From contig DAOLES010000006.1 in the NCBI GenBank assembly GCA_035326705.1, positions 1 to 64,000 of the forward strand: a stretch of 64,000 bases of DNA, given 5' to 3'. Under the pieces are notes generated by a model. It did no database searches. It was given only the letters and a program-made list of their open reading frames with translations, and had not been told where the DNA came from. Below, in pieces: positions 36,147 to 44,923 of this stretch. The position numbers and the translations under genes were made by a program. How positions within the stretch are numbered: position 1 is the stretch's first letter; each line of letters opens with the position of its first letter. Source of the stretch: Oligoflexia bacterium. GTDB taxonomy: Bacteria > Bdellovibrionota_G > JALEGL01.

Positions 36147-37445
36147 GTGGACCGTAAAAAAAATGTGGTTATTGTTGGTGCCGGTTTTGCGGGGATAGCT
36201 GTTGCTAAGCATTTAGCCAAAGCGGATGCCAATATCCATGTTATTGATAAAAACAATTATCACCTGTTTATTCCTCTTTTATATCAAGTTGCAACTGCCG
36301 GCTTATCTCCTGCTGATATCTCTGTCCCCATAAGACATATCATTGGTAAACAACGCAACACACGCATAGAAATGACACGTATGACCGGCGTTGACCCTAC
36401 AAAAAAAGTGCTTGAAACCAGCAATGGAACAATTGCTTATGACTATCTTGTCCTTGCCACTGGATCAGCCTACAGTTACTTTGGCCATGACGATTGGGCA
36501 AAGTGGTCACCTTCACTGAGAACCATTCCTGATGCCACCAACATTCGTACCAAAATTTTAACCTGCTTTGAACAAGCTGAATCTACTCCTGATCCCATCC
36601 AGAAAAAAGCTTTACTTACTTTTTGTGTTGTTGGTGGTGGCCCAACCGGTGTAGAAATTGCTGGAGCTATTGCCGAGTTATCCAGGTTTGCTTTAAAAAA
36701 AGAATTTAAAAATATCAGTCCAAAAGATGCTAGCATCCTACTATTTGAAGCAGGTTCCCGTATCTTATCCATGTACTCTGAAAACCTCAGTCATCACGCG
36801 CAAAAGACCCTTGAAGGCTTAGGCGTTGAGGTAAAAGTCAATACCGCTGTAAAAAATATTTCTTCAGAAGGCATTGAAACACCCAATGCTAGCCTGGCTT
36901 CTAAAACCGTTATCTGGGCCGCCGGTGTGCAAGTGCCGCAATTGTCCAACTGGCTCAAAGCAGATGCAGATAAAAGTGGCCGACTTAAGGTTAATCCGGA
37001 TTTAACCCTGCCCAATTACGAAAATATTTATGTCATCGGTGATGCCGCCAACTTTACTGGACCTGATAACAAGCCTTTACCGGCATTGGCACCCGTGGCT
37101 ATGGCACAAGGGAAGTATGTAGCCCAACATATTCTAGGACAATTACAAAATCTTCCTCCTCTCAAACCTTTTGTTTATAAAAACCGTGGTCAAATGGCCA
37201 CCATTGGCAGAAAAGATGCCATTGCCGAAGTTGCGGGTTATCAATTAAAAGGATTTTTAGCCTGGTGGCTATGGGCCTGGATACACATTTTTCAACTGAT
37301 GAGTTTTCGTAATCGATTGATAGTTTTTTTTCAATGGGCATGGGCTTATTTCTCTTATGAAAAAAGCGCCCGCTTGATTGTCAGCCAAGCTGAACCAAAT
37401 ACAAACAACTCAGAAACAAAACAATCAAAAACATTAAACATTTGA
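36147..37445 (+). CDS. ndh: Type II NADH:quinone dehydrogenase (Ndh)
   Basis: From GTG at 36147 (the frame is open back to TTG 36081) this is a ~432-residue FAD enzyme. It has two Rossmann motifs (VVIVGAGFAGIAVAKHL; FCVVGGGPTGVEIAGAIAEL), the FAD segment IYVIGDAANF and the quinone-side AMAQGKYVAQHIL. A C-terminal amphipathic, Trp-rich anchor (FLAWWLWAWIHIFQLMSFRNR) binds the membrane. It oxidises NADH without proton pumping. It converges with the patatin gene, leaving a 1-bp gap. Confidence 0.92.
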   Translation: MDRKKNVVIVGAGFAGIAVAKHLAKADANIHVIDKNNYHLFIPLLYQVATAGLSPADISVPIRHIIGKQRNTRIEMTRMTGVDPTKKVLETSNGTIAYDYLVLATGSAYSYFGHDDWAKWSPSLRTIPDATNIRTKILTCFEQAESTPDPIQKKALLTFCVVGGGPTGVEIAGAIAELSRFALKKEFKNISPKDASILLFEAGSRILSMYSENLSHHAQKTLEGLGVEVKVNTAVKNISSEGIETPNASLASKTVIWAAGVQVPQLSNWLKADADKSGRLKVNPDLTLPNYENIYVIGDAANFTGPDNKPLPALAPVAMAQGKYVAQHILGQLQNLPPLKPFVYKNRGQMATIGRKDAIAEVAGYQLKGFLAWWLWAWIHIFQLMSFRNRLIVFFQWAWAYFSYEKSARLIVSQAEPNTNNSETKQSKTLNI

Positions 37446-37446
37446 T

Positions 37447-38574
37447 TCAGTTCTGAGCATAAAATGCTTTTATCTCCTTTTTTTGCTGGTAGGCATCTTG
37501 ATAGCCCAGTTGCAGCAAAGTTGAAGTAAATTCATGGTGAAAAGAAAGAAAACTTAACAAATCTCCACCTTTGATCCGAGAAATACCTAAACCTTTGAGC
37601 AAATAGCGTAAAACTTTTGGATAATATTGCAACAAGCTTGAACCAATGGCACCTAAATCAGATTGTGGTCTAATGACCAAAATAGGAACTTTTTTAAATT
37701 TGGACCCTGGATGCTCACTGACAAACTGATTAATTTGACTCAAACGTTCAATATCAGAATCCAAAGAGTCCAATAAAATAGAGTTTAAGATGGTGGCCAT
37801 GACGTCTGCCATAACAATGGTTTTGGGTTTTTGTTGTTGTTCAAGTTCGCTTTTTTCTTTTTGGGGCTTGGCACGCCGTACACCAATGGCCAAAATTGAG
37901 TCTGCACCTAAATGAATGGCCGGACTTAAAGGCTGCCTGGAGCGCATAGCACCATCTCCATAATAAGCATTGTCCACATAAACTGGAGGAAAAAACATTG
38001 GGATGGCTGAGGATGCCATAATATGCTCAACCTTAAGGTTAGTACGGACTGCAATTCTACGGCTTCTAATCCATTCTTTGGTCTTTTTTTGCCCATTAAA
38101 AAAGATCACTGATTCTCCGCTTGCGTAATTGGTTGCTGTTACCGCCATGCCCAATACTTTTTTACTTTGAATATTGTGGTTAAGATTTAGAAAGTCAATA
38201 TTCTTGGATAAAAGGTCTATGAGTGGACTATTGTCCAAAAGATGCGTTGAGGAAAAATCGTTGAAATAGCCGCCACCCAAAACGTTTTTAAGCAATCTGG
38301 CCCCTTTTGAGGCAAAAAACCGGGTTTCGGTGTGAAATACATCCTCATATTTTATTTGATCCCATAAGTTCCAAAGCTCTTTTGTGGCTTGTTTAAACGT
38401 TTTGCTGTGGCTGGCTAAGAATGCACAGTTGATTGAGCCAGCTGAAAGACCTGAATAGATTTGAAAAGGCTGGCCCTCAACGATCTCACCAATGGCTTTT
38501 AAAGCACCCGCTTGATAGGCGGATCTTGCCCCACCTCCTGTTAATACCAATGCCACCTTTGAGCTTTTATTCAT
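37447..38574 (-). CDS. Patatin-like phospholipase
   Basis: This 375-residue protein has the oxyanion-hole glycines (LTGGGARSAYQAGALKAIGE), the nucleophile elbow GLSAGS and the catalytic-dyad Asp in DGAMRSRQPLSPAI. Patatin hydrolases cleave acyl chains from phospholipids, and bacterial members range from toxins to lipid-turnover enzymes. There is no signal peptide, so it is probably cytoplasmic or a membrane-associated housekeeping member. Confidence 0.88.
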   Translation of the reverse strand: MNKSSKVALVLTGGGARSAYQAGALKAIGEIVEGQPFQIYSGLSAGSINCAFLASHSKTFKQATKELWNLWDQIKYEDVFHTETRFFASKGARLLKNVLGGGYFNDFSSTHLLDNSPLIDLLSKNIDFLNLNHNIQSKKVLGMAVTATNYASGESVIFFNGQKKTKEWIRSRRIAVRTNLKVEHIMASSAIPMFFPPVYVDNAYYGDGAMRSRQPLSPAIHLGADSILAIGVRRAKPQKEKSELEQQQKPKTIVMADVMATILNSILLDSLDSDIERLSQINQFVSEHPGSKFKKVPILVIRPQSDLGAIGSSLLQYYPKVLRYLLKGLGISRIKGGDLLSFLSFHHEFTSTLLQLGYQDAYQQKKEIKAFYAQN

Positions 38575-38902
38575 ACAACCACTGTTTTCTTCTCAACCCT
38601 ACGTAATCATCAAAGCTAATGCTGCCCAACCAAATTAAAATCTATAACTAGTTTATTTTACAATAGATTTCAAATTCTTAGTACTTCACAAGTTAAAGAT
38701 TATTTTTACACCTTTTCTCTAAAAAATAGGGTATACCTAAACTAGATTTTTAAAATAATTTAAGGCTTTTTTTTTGCTTTTAAAAAAATCCGTTCTATAA
38801 TGACTCAAAGAGAAAAAACTCTTGCAAAATCTGACGCAAAATGTTAGAACTGCAAAGTAAGTTGTTGAAATGTAAGCCCTAATATAAAAAACTAAGGAAG
38901 TT
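38575..38902. other. Spacer between patatin and phaR genes
   Basis: This AT-rich divergent region must hold promoters for both neighbours. I see no credible gene, repeat or clear operator in it; a short minus-strand frame reaching into phaR is a shadow. Confidence 0.5.
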
Positions 38903-39481
38903 ATGAAAAACGAAAATACAGAACAGCGCATCATAAAAAAATATCAAAACCGTAAACTCTATGACACAACAGAGAGCTGCTACATTACTTTAGATGATAT
39001 TGCCAATATGGTTAAACGCAATGAAGAAGTTAAAGTCATTGATAACAAGACTAAAAATGATGTGACCTCGGTAATTTTTACCCAAATTTTGGTTGAGCAA
39101 GAAAAAAACACTCAATCCAACCTACCCAAAACCCTGTTAAGAGATCTTATTCGTAAAGGTAAAGGGTCTATTGCAGATTTTATGCATCGTTATGTCGTTT
39201 TAGGGGCAAACTCTGAGGAAGAGCAAAGGTTAGAAGCGCAAAAATACATTGATCAATTGGTTAACAATGGTGAGCTCAGCAAAACAGAAGGAAAATCTTT
39301 GCTGAAAAATGTAACCACACATAACAGCATTGAAGATGAATTCAATGAGCACCTAAGCCAACAAGTTTCAAGATCTGTAAAAGAATTAACCCACATCAAT
39401 GAAATTGAAGGCCATATCAGTACACTCAATGACAAAATCAAGGAATTAGAATCTAGATTATCCAAGTATGAAAATGCTTAA
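38903..39481 (+). CDS. phaR: PhaR-type polyhydroxyalkanoate synthesis regulator
   Basis: The N-terminal ~60 residues are the PHB/PHA accumulation regulator DNA-binding domain (IIKKYQNRKLYDTTESCYITLDDIANMV), followed by a second regulator segment and a C-terminal coiled coil (~165-192). PhaR proteins repress phasin genes and sense PHA granules, although no pha genes are in this window. ATG follows AAGGAAG. A strong bidirectional terminator lies 26 bp downstream. Confidence 0.9.
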   Translation: MKNENTEQRIIKKYQNRKLYDTTESCYITLDDIANMVKRNEEVKVIDNKTKNDVTSVIFTQILVEQEKNTQSNLPKTLLRDLIRKGKGSIADFMHRYVVLGANSEEEQRLEAQKYIDQLVNNGELSKTEGKSLLKNVTTHNSIEDEFNEHLSQQVSRSVKELTHINEIEGHISTLNDKIKELESRLSKYENA

Positions 39482-39506
39482 GGCTTAATCTTTTAATTCA
39501 ATCTTT

Positions 39507-39535
39507 AAAAAAACCCGCTTATGGCGGGTTTTTTT
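39507..39535. terminator. Bidirectional intrinsic terminator
   Basis: AAAAAAACCCGC and GCGGGTTTTTTT form a 12-bp dyad around a 5-base loop. It lies between the convergent phaR and GFA-domain genes, and has A- and T-runs suitable for termination on both strands. Confidence 0.93.
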
Positions 39536-39541
39536 ATGAGA

Positions 39542-40012
39542 TTAATCATGATCGGGATGCTGATGATTGGTGTTTCGAATCTCAGCAACCGAGTCTTCCA
39601 TGGCTTGTTCCGTACTGCCATAATTAGGCAAATCTCCTTGTAATTGATCCAGCTGCGGCATACGTCCCTCCATACCGCATTCAAAATCCAAAACAATCTC
39701 TCTAGGTTGATCAAAGCTGCCTATAAATAAAGAAATATGCTGACTATCTTCATGCTGAAAAAACAGGGGTGTTCCACATTGAGCACAAAAACCACGCTTA
39801 ACCTGTCCAGAACTCTGAAAAAAACTGGCTTTGCCTTTGGTCCAAGCAAAATCAGTATGTAACACTCCTACCAGAGGCGCAAAGAAATTACCAGATGCTT
39901 TTTGACACATCCGACAATGGCAAACATGCGCATTGTCTTTCAGTGAATTGGCGCAATAACGAACTGCCCCACATTGACAACCACCCGTTCTTTTAATGTT
40001 TTTTTGATTCAT
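39542..40012 (-). CDS. GFA (CENP-V/glutathione-dependent formaldehyde-activating) family protein
   Basis: This 156-residue zinc-binding beta protein has the GFA cysteine pattern: GGCQCGAVRY, then HVCHCRMCQKASG, and FCAQCGTPLFF. Family members bind zinc and sometimes glutathione, but most have no proven reaction. It is a single gene, convergent with phaR. Confidence 0.9.
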   Translation of the reverse strand: MNQKNIKRTGGCQCGAVRYCANSLKDNAHVCHCRMCQKASGNFFAPLVGVLHTDFAWTKGKASFFQSSGQVKRGFCAQCGTPLFFQHEDSQHISLFIGSFDQPREIVLDFECGMEGRMPQLDQLQGDLPNYGSTEQAMEDSVAEIRNTNHQHPDHD

Positions 40013-40279
40013 TAACTTATACTCCTGTTAAAGTTATGCTTACATATTTAGCTGAATTCATGTGGTCTCATAGTTCAAATAATAGAATTGTCTTAACAAG
40101 ACATCTATAGCCACCAAGAAAAATAATCCAGTACTTTTTCATCCTTTTACCAAAGATAAAATCATGTTACTCTATATATTGTTATACAAGGTACATAAAG
40201 CTGAATTGGATTTACTATTTATCCGTAATACAGTAACACATTCAATTTAATTAAAAAAACAATAGTGAGGGTATTCAAT

Positions 40280-40810
40280 ATGAAGCAATTTAAAATATCA
40301 TGTTCCATCTTTATGATTTTTGGCTGTACCTTAGTCATGGGTCAAGGTGCCGCTTACCAAGCCAATCAATCTATGCATCGTATGCATATGCAAGCCCATC
40401 AACAACACTTACGCATGAATGAAAATTTTCGCATGCAGCAACAAATGCTTACCCAACAACATATGGTACAAACCACAGAACAAAAGATTGCATACCTCAC
40501 CCAAAGACTTAAAAAACTAGAAACCAAAGAAAGCAAATACAAAAAAGAGATCGCCCAAAAAGAAAGCTCCAAAGAGGGCCTCAGTGAAAAAAAAGTCAAA
40601 AGACTTGAATCAGATATAAAGAAAAAGAATTTGTTCCTTAAAAGAACAGAAAAGAAAATTGCAAAGACCCAAAAAAACTTAGACCAATTAAAAGAGCAGC
40701 AACGCAACAATAAAGAAAAGTTAGCCCTAGAAACCAAAAAATACGAAGCAGAAAAAAAAGCTGCTGAAGAAAAAAAGGCAAAAGAAAAAGAAAAGGACGC
40801 CATCCAATAG
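40280..40810 (+). CDS. Exported Met/Gln-rich, coiled-coil protein
   Basis: From ATG 40280 the protein has 176 residues. A hydrophobic signal (IFMIFGCTLVMG; Cys could act as a lipobox) is followed by a Met/His/Gln-rich segment (residues ~30-65) and then a long Lys/Glu/Ala coiled coil to the end. Low complexity prevents a family assignment. It lies at the left border of the repeat-rich accessory region. Confidence 0.6.
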   Translation: MKQFKISCSIFMIFGCTLVMGQGAAYQANQSMHRMHMQAHQQHLRMNENFRMQQQMLTQQHMVQTTEQKIAYLTQRLKKLETKESKYKKEIAQKESSKEGLSEKKVKRLESDIKKKNLFLKRTEKKIAKTQKNLDQLKEQQRNNKEKLALETKKYEAEKKAAEEKKAKEKEKDAIQ

Positions 40811-40868
40811 ATTAGCACCTAAACCAAATACAAGGACACGCAATGGATTCTTAATTAAAAGACATTAA

Positions 40869-40908
40869 CCTAATTTGAATACATAGTGTGTCCCAGTATT
40901 TAGATTTA
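40869..40908. repeat. Repeat D, copy 1
   Basis: The core GAATACATAGTGT (followed by a TCC) recurs with partly matching flanks at about 55940-55980. Both copies begin CCTAA and end near a TTTA. The two copies sit at the edges of the accessory region that holds modules 1 and 2. Confidence 0.5.
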
Positions 40909-40920
40909 CATACAAAAAAA

Positions 40921-41346
40921 ATGACATCTATTCTTAAATATTTTTCTATAATTTTACTTATCTCTATTTGCATTGTTTTTGCTTATTTTAATATAGGAAG
41001 AAAATTAAATGGGTTTGAAAACTTTCAGATCCAGCACACGGGATTACATAAAAAAAATGAGCCCTTAGAGTTAAATAAAGATTTAGCAGACAAATTTTTG
41101 TCTATTGAACAAAAGCTTAACCTATGGTGGAAGCAAAATAACCGCAATTGGAAACCAACACCCGCTACATACATAAATAACTTTGTTATTACCACGGACA
41201 AAGGGTCACTTAACTTTTTAGATGAAACCGTAATTGTAAATTGTTGTGGCAGACAATACTCAAAGACCTTATCAAAAGAAGAAAAAGACTTTATAGAACA
41301 AATAAAAGTGTCCATGAACACTCTTTTTACTTCAAATAATCAGTAA
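40921..41346 (+). CDS. Hypothetical single-pass membrane protein
   Basis: From ATG 40921 the protein has 141 residues (GTG at 40888 would overlap repeat D). There is one N-terminal membrane segment (ILKYFSIILLISICIVFAYF) and a ~115-residue extracytoplasmic part containing NCCGRQYSKTLSKEEKDFIEQIK. No clear Shine-Dalgarno is present and I recognise no family. Confidence 0.5.
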   Translation: MTSILKYFSIILLISICIVFAYFNIGRKLNGFENFQIQHTGLHKKNEPLELNKDLADKFLSIEQKLNLWWKQNNRNWKPTPATYINNFVITTDKGSLNFLDETVIVNCCGRQYSKTLSKEEKDFIEQIKVSMNTLFTSNNQ

Positions 41347-41364
41347 ATATTTTTATCAGCTTTT

Positions 41365-41430
41365 TTCCGCAGAAAACTACCGCAACTCTTCCATATATAA
41401 TTATAATTGAGTCAACTCTCCCCGGAATTT
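41365..41430 (+). repeat. Repeat A (REP-like), copy 1
   Basis: The segment runs TTCCGCAGAAAACTACCGCA, then ACTCTTCC, TATAATTATAATTGAGTC and a CCCCGGAATT end. Copies with the same order of blocks occur at 49722-49785, 56125-56183 (degenerate) and 56399-56477. They resemble sequences seen around REP-associated tyrosine transposase genes, which is a recollection-based inference. Confidence 0.65.
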
Positions 41431-41648
41431 CCCAATTATTATTTACTCTCCAGTAAACCTGATCACTTCAATGCATGTCCATTTTTTGTACATACATGTA
41501 TCAATTCTAAACATCTGTTGGTTAACTTTCTATATGAATGTAAATAGTTTGTTGTTAATCGTTTAGTATTGTTAGTCATATATAAGCTAAACCTATGTAG
41601 TAATCTCTTTAAGTTTCAAATTTACAACCTGAAATAGTTCTTAAAACT

Positions 41649-41666
41649 TTGGCACGTCAATTGCTA
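41649..41666 (+). promoter_or_regulatory. Sigma-54 promoter for module 1
   Basis: TTGGCACG-TCAA-TTGCTA is essentially the textbook -24/-12 element (TTGGCACG-N4-TTGCW). GG and GC are separated by 10 bases, placing +1 near 41676, 30 bases before the ATG, with AAAAAGGAATTG as the ribosome site. Sigma-54 promoters need an enhancer-binding activator, and none is encoded nearby. Confidence 0.8.
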
Positions 41667-41705
41667 TTTTTATTCAGATAAGAATAATTTTAAAAAGGAA
41701 TTGAA

Positions 41706-43571
41706 ATGTCAGCATGGAATCGGAACTCATTTTGTATAGACATCAGTGAACAGTTTATTTTTGTAGGCACTAACTCAGGACAAATCGAAGTTGTGGACGT
41801 GGATACCTTTTCCGTTATGAACAGTGTTCAAGCTCATGATGGATTAATTGAAACCATGGCTGGCCATAGTTATCATAAATTAATTGCTGCCTATGGTAAA
41901 GATGGATGGGTTTCTATTTGGAGTTATAATGATGCTGGGCAGCTTACAAAAATTCAGGATATCCAGACTCGTTATTTCTCGCCACCCGATAATGAACCTC
42001 CCTTTAAATCTACCAGTCAGGCTTTGTGCTGGCATAAGACAAAAAAACGTCTTGCTGGGCATAGTGGTAACTCTGGAGTGTTTGAAATTGATATATCTGA
42101 TCAATCATACAATCTTCTACATTGCAGTCGTATCTTTAAAAACCTAGATGTTATCACTACTCAATATGTGGAAAATAGTGATCAACTCTTAGTTGCTTCA
42201 ATTAGAGGCCATGCTGCACTTACAGATGGAGGCAAGGTTATTAAGGAGTGGGACTTTGGTAAGGGCAATCGAAATCAAGCCCTTCATTGGTTTGAACATC
42301 TAAGTGATGGAAATTATCTTATTGCTAGCGATGGTCAGCGCATCATTCGTTTCAGTATAACTGATACTGAACCTGTCACCCAAGGACCTTTGGTAGCAAA
42401 GGATCATCTGGAGCATGTCACATTGAATAGAAAAGAACGTAGAGCTTTTTGTTCAAGTTTTGACCGAAACATTTATGAAATTGATCCTGATACATGTGAG
42501 TCCTTAGGTACAATATGGAAAGCACCTTTCAAATGTCGTTGGATAAAGACACTTGAACGTGATCCATCCCTTATGATTGTTAATTGCCGAAATGGAGGGT
42601 TGTATAAAGTAAATATTAACGATGGTAAGAGTATAGGCATTATCAAGGACACTCCTGATGCTCTGTGGAGCGGAATTATTTTACAAAATAACTTCATCCT
42701 AGCTGGAGAAGGTGATTACTGGCGTCTTTTAGAGGCAACAGGCAGCGATTTTAACCAACGCTCAACCACATTTTTAAGTAAAAAAATCCAGTTTGAAGCG
42801 GACTCAAAATATTACACAAAACGAGTCATTTCTGTTGGTGAAGACGGCCAAGTTCTTCTAGGAAGATCAGACGGGAGTCTCGTTTTATCTAAACCAGAAA
42901 ACTCAACTACACTTTGTAAATTGCCAGCAGCCGTACGTGACTTGGTATACTCTCAATCTCGTAAAGCTGTATATGTAGCGTGTGAGGATTCGCACGTGTA
43001 CAAAGTTGATATAAGTCTTGGTACAGCAACCAGTATTCAACAGTTTGAAATGCCTGTATGGGCAGTTGCTCTAAATGAAGATGACACAACCTTAGCCGTT
43101 GGAACCCGCATGAATTTTGTTTATTTTTTAAATTTATCTGAGCATAAAATAGAAAAAGTATCCACAGAGTGCCGTTTTATAAAAAGGTTAAAATGGTACG
43201 ATTCAAATAGACTCTTTGTTGCATCTAGTGGCAGCCTTCGTCAATTAAACCAAAAAGCGCAAAGCTCTTTAACACTTGTTGCTAAAGTTTCTAATACAAT
43301 GGAAGATTTTGATTGGGATATCAACAGTAGATACATCGTTGCAATTAGCTACTCAAGAGACATTTATCTTTTTGATTTTGCTTCTGGAAAGCGACTAGAT
43401 ATCCACGGAGATAGTATGGACTATAGTAAAGGAATTTTGTTTCTAAAAAAAGATACTGCTCTGTCCGGCTATCGAACTGACTTTATAACTTTTGGTCGAA
43501 GCGGCCGCATAAACCTTTTCCGTGTTCACGATGAGCGTATTATTTCACTCGGACCCGTGGCTATAACCTAA
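41706..43571 (+). CDS. Large WD40-like beta-propeller protein (first gene of the tox-like cluster)
   Basis: This 621-residue protein is composed of repeated beta-propeller blades (e.g. FVGTNSGQIEVVDVDTFSV; YGKDGWVSIWSYN; AVGTRMNFVYFLNLSEH). There is no signal peptide or catalytic domain, and only some blades carry a WD-type dipeptide. It opens the cluster under the sigma-54 promoter, followed by an MFS exporter and methyltransferase. A second, more canonical WD40 protein (47115-48845) is the better ToxC match. This one may be a paralogue scaffold or enzyme subunit of the same pathway. Function is not known. Confidence 0.8.
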   Translation: MSAWNRNSFCIDISEQFIFVGTNSGQIEVVDVDTFSVMNSVQAHDGLIETMAGHSYHKLIAAYGKDGWVSIWSYNDAGQLTKIQDIQTRYFSPPDNEPPFKSTSQALCWHKTKKRLAGHSGNSGVFEIDISDQSYNLLHCSRIFKNLDVITTQYVENSDQLLVASIRGHAALTDGGKVIKEWDFGKGNRNQALHWFEHLSDGNYLIASDGQRIIRFSITDTEPVTQGPLVAKDHLEHVTLNRKERRAFCSSFDRNIYEIDPDTCESLGTIWKAPFKCRWIKTLERDPSLMIVNCRNGGLYKVNINDGKSIGIIKDTPDALWSGIILQNNFILAGEGDYWRLLEATGSDFNQRSTTFLSKKIQFEADSKYYTKRVISVGEDGQVLLGRSDGSLVLSKPENSTTLCKLPAAVRDLVYSQSRKAVYVACEDSHVYKVDISLGTATSIQQFEMPVWAVALNEDDTTLAVGTRMNFVYFLNLSEHKIEKVSTECRFIKRLKWYDSNRLFVASSGSLRQLNQKAQSSLTLVAKVSNTMEDFDWDINSRYIVAISYSRDIYLFDFASGKRLDIHGDSMDYSKGILFLKKDTALSGYRTDFITFGRSGRINLFRVHDERIISLGPVAIT

Positions 43572-43591
43572 AAAAAGAAAGGAGAAAGACA

Positions 43592-43666
43592 ATGATTGCA
43601 GATATCTAAATAAGATTAGGGTTGTTGTTCATAAAATTGAGCAACAACCTGATCTAAATTTTTTTT
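43592..43666 (+). promoter_or_regulatory. Possible attenuator: 5-codon ORF plus hairpin and T-run
   Basis: A strong ribosome site (AAAGGAGAAAGAC) precedes a five-codon frame, MIADI, at 43592-43609. It is followed by GTTGTTGTTC / GAGCAACAAC (43621-43648, one G-U pair) and a run of eight or more T starting about 10 bases later. This lies between the propeller gene and the MFS gene. It could be an attenuator or simply a partial terminator. Confidence 0.45.
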
Positions 43667-43685
43667 GCTTTACATTACTAAAACA

Positions 43686-44897
43686 ATGAATATCACTTTA
43701 AAAAAATATTTAGATTCCTACAAAGGCCTTCCCCAATCTGTATGGATACTTTCCATAATGGCATTTACAAATAGTGTGGGCAAGATGGTTATCACATTTC
43801 TGGCCCTATTTGTTACACAAAAACTTGGCCAAAGTGTGACAATGGTTGGAAAAATTATGATGGCCTATGGTTTTGGATGCATTATTGGAGGCATTCTTAG
43901 TGGGAAGTTATGTGACTCTATTGATTCTAGAAAAGTGATTATTGCAAGTCTTTTTCTAACAGGAGTTGGGTTTTTTTCTCTCTCCATGACACAGACCATA
44001 GAATGGATCATATTGGTCATCTTTTTTGTTGGATTTTCAGAAAGCGGTTTTCGGCCAGCGTATAACACTACTATCTCACGCCTGTGTCCTCCAAAAAATA
44101 GAGCAAGAGCCTACTCTTTGTACCGTGTATTTATCAACGTTGGCTGTTCAATGGGTGCCGTTATCGGTGGGTTTCTTTCGGAAAATAATTTCTCTGTGAT
44201 TTGCCAACTGGATGCTCTGACTTCCATATTGGCTGCTGTAGTCATGTTAGCCTGTTATCATAAACTTGTTGCACGTTTACCAATATCTGAAGAAAAAAAG
44301 ACCTATACTTTTGATCGGCCTTGGAAGGATCCAGTATTTCTTTTCTTTTGTATTATAATGATGGGTGCAGCTTTCGTTTTTTTCCAGATCAAAACAACCT
44401 ACCCTCTTTATCTAAGAGATAGTTATGAAATATCCAGCGTACAATTTGGATTATTAATGTCTTTGAATGGCATCATTATTTTATTGTTTGAGATGCCTCT
44501 GCTTTCATGGACAAATAAATTCCGAACTGAATCCATGGCTGCATTAGGCGCATTTTTATTATGTTTCGGATTTGCCTTATTACCTGTATCTATTTGGAAA
44601 TCTTTGGCCTTTGTTTACCTTCTCATTTGGACAACGGGTGAAATGATCATATTTCCAACTGCTTTGGGTATAGTAGCCAACCAGGCGCCAGAATCAAATA
44701 GAGGAGAAGTTATGGGAATATATCACACACTATTCTCATTGTCTCATATTCTAGCACCCGTCTTAGGCAGCCTCATTTATGCAGCATGGAGTCCTGAAAT
44801 TTTATGGGCAATATCTGGTCTTATTGGAATTGTAGTTTCATTGGGATTTTATTTTTTACCTAACATTGCTCGAAAGCTTCAGAGCGCTCAAGCTTAA
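43686..44897 (+). CDS. MFS efflux transporter
   Basis: From ATG 43686 (403 residues; the frame also opens at TTG 43665) the protein has about twelve membrane helices. The MFS loop motif GGILSGKLCDSIDSRKVIIAS lies after helix 2, and RPAYNTTISRLCPPKNRARAYSL occupies the motif-B region. Drug:H+ antiporters of this type commonly export a cluster's own product. Its position between the propeller and methyltransferase genes supports an export and self-protection role. Substrate is inferred. Confidence 0.9.
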   Translation: MNITLKKYLDSYKGLPQSVWILSIMAFTNSVGKMVITFLALFVTQKLGQSVTMVGKIMMAYGFGCIIGGILSGKLCDSIDSRKVIIASLFLTGVGFFSLSMTQTIEWIILVIFFVGFSESGFRPAYNTTISRLCPPKNRARAYSLYRVFINVGCSMGAVIGGFLSENNFSVICQLDALTSILAAVVMLACYHKLVARLPISEEKKTYTFDRPWKDPVFLFFCIIMMGAAFVFFQIKTTYPLYLRDSYEISSVQFGLLMSLNGIIILLFEMPLLSWTNKFRTESMAALGAFLLCFGFALLPVSIWKSLAFVYLLIWTTGEMIIFPTALGIVANQAPESNRGEVMGIYHTLFSLSHILAPVLGSLIYAAWSPEILWAISGLIGIVVSLGFYFLPNIARKLQSAQA

Positions 44898-44923
44898 ACT
44901 TAACAACAGGAGAACCTTAAACC

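Larger units (their letters stand above)
41347..41705. other. Left border of module 1: repeat, palindrome and sigma-54 promoter
   Basis: There is no gene. The stretch holds repeat A copy 1 (41365-41430), a dyad TACAT-AC-ATGTA at 41489-41500 that could be an enhancer-type upstream site, and a sigma-54 promoter at 41649-41666 (both annotated below or in findings). Confidence 0.5.
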
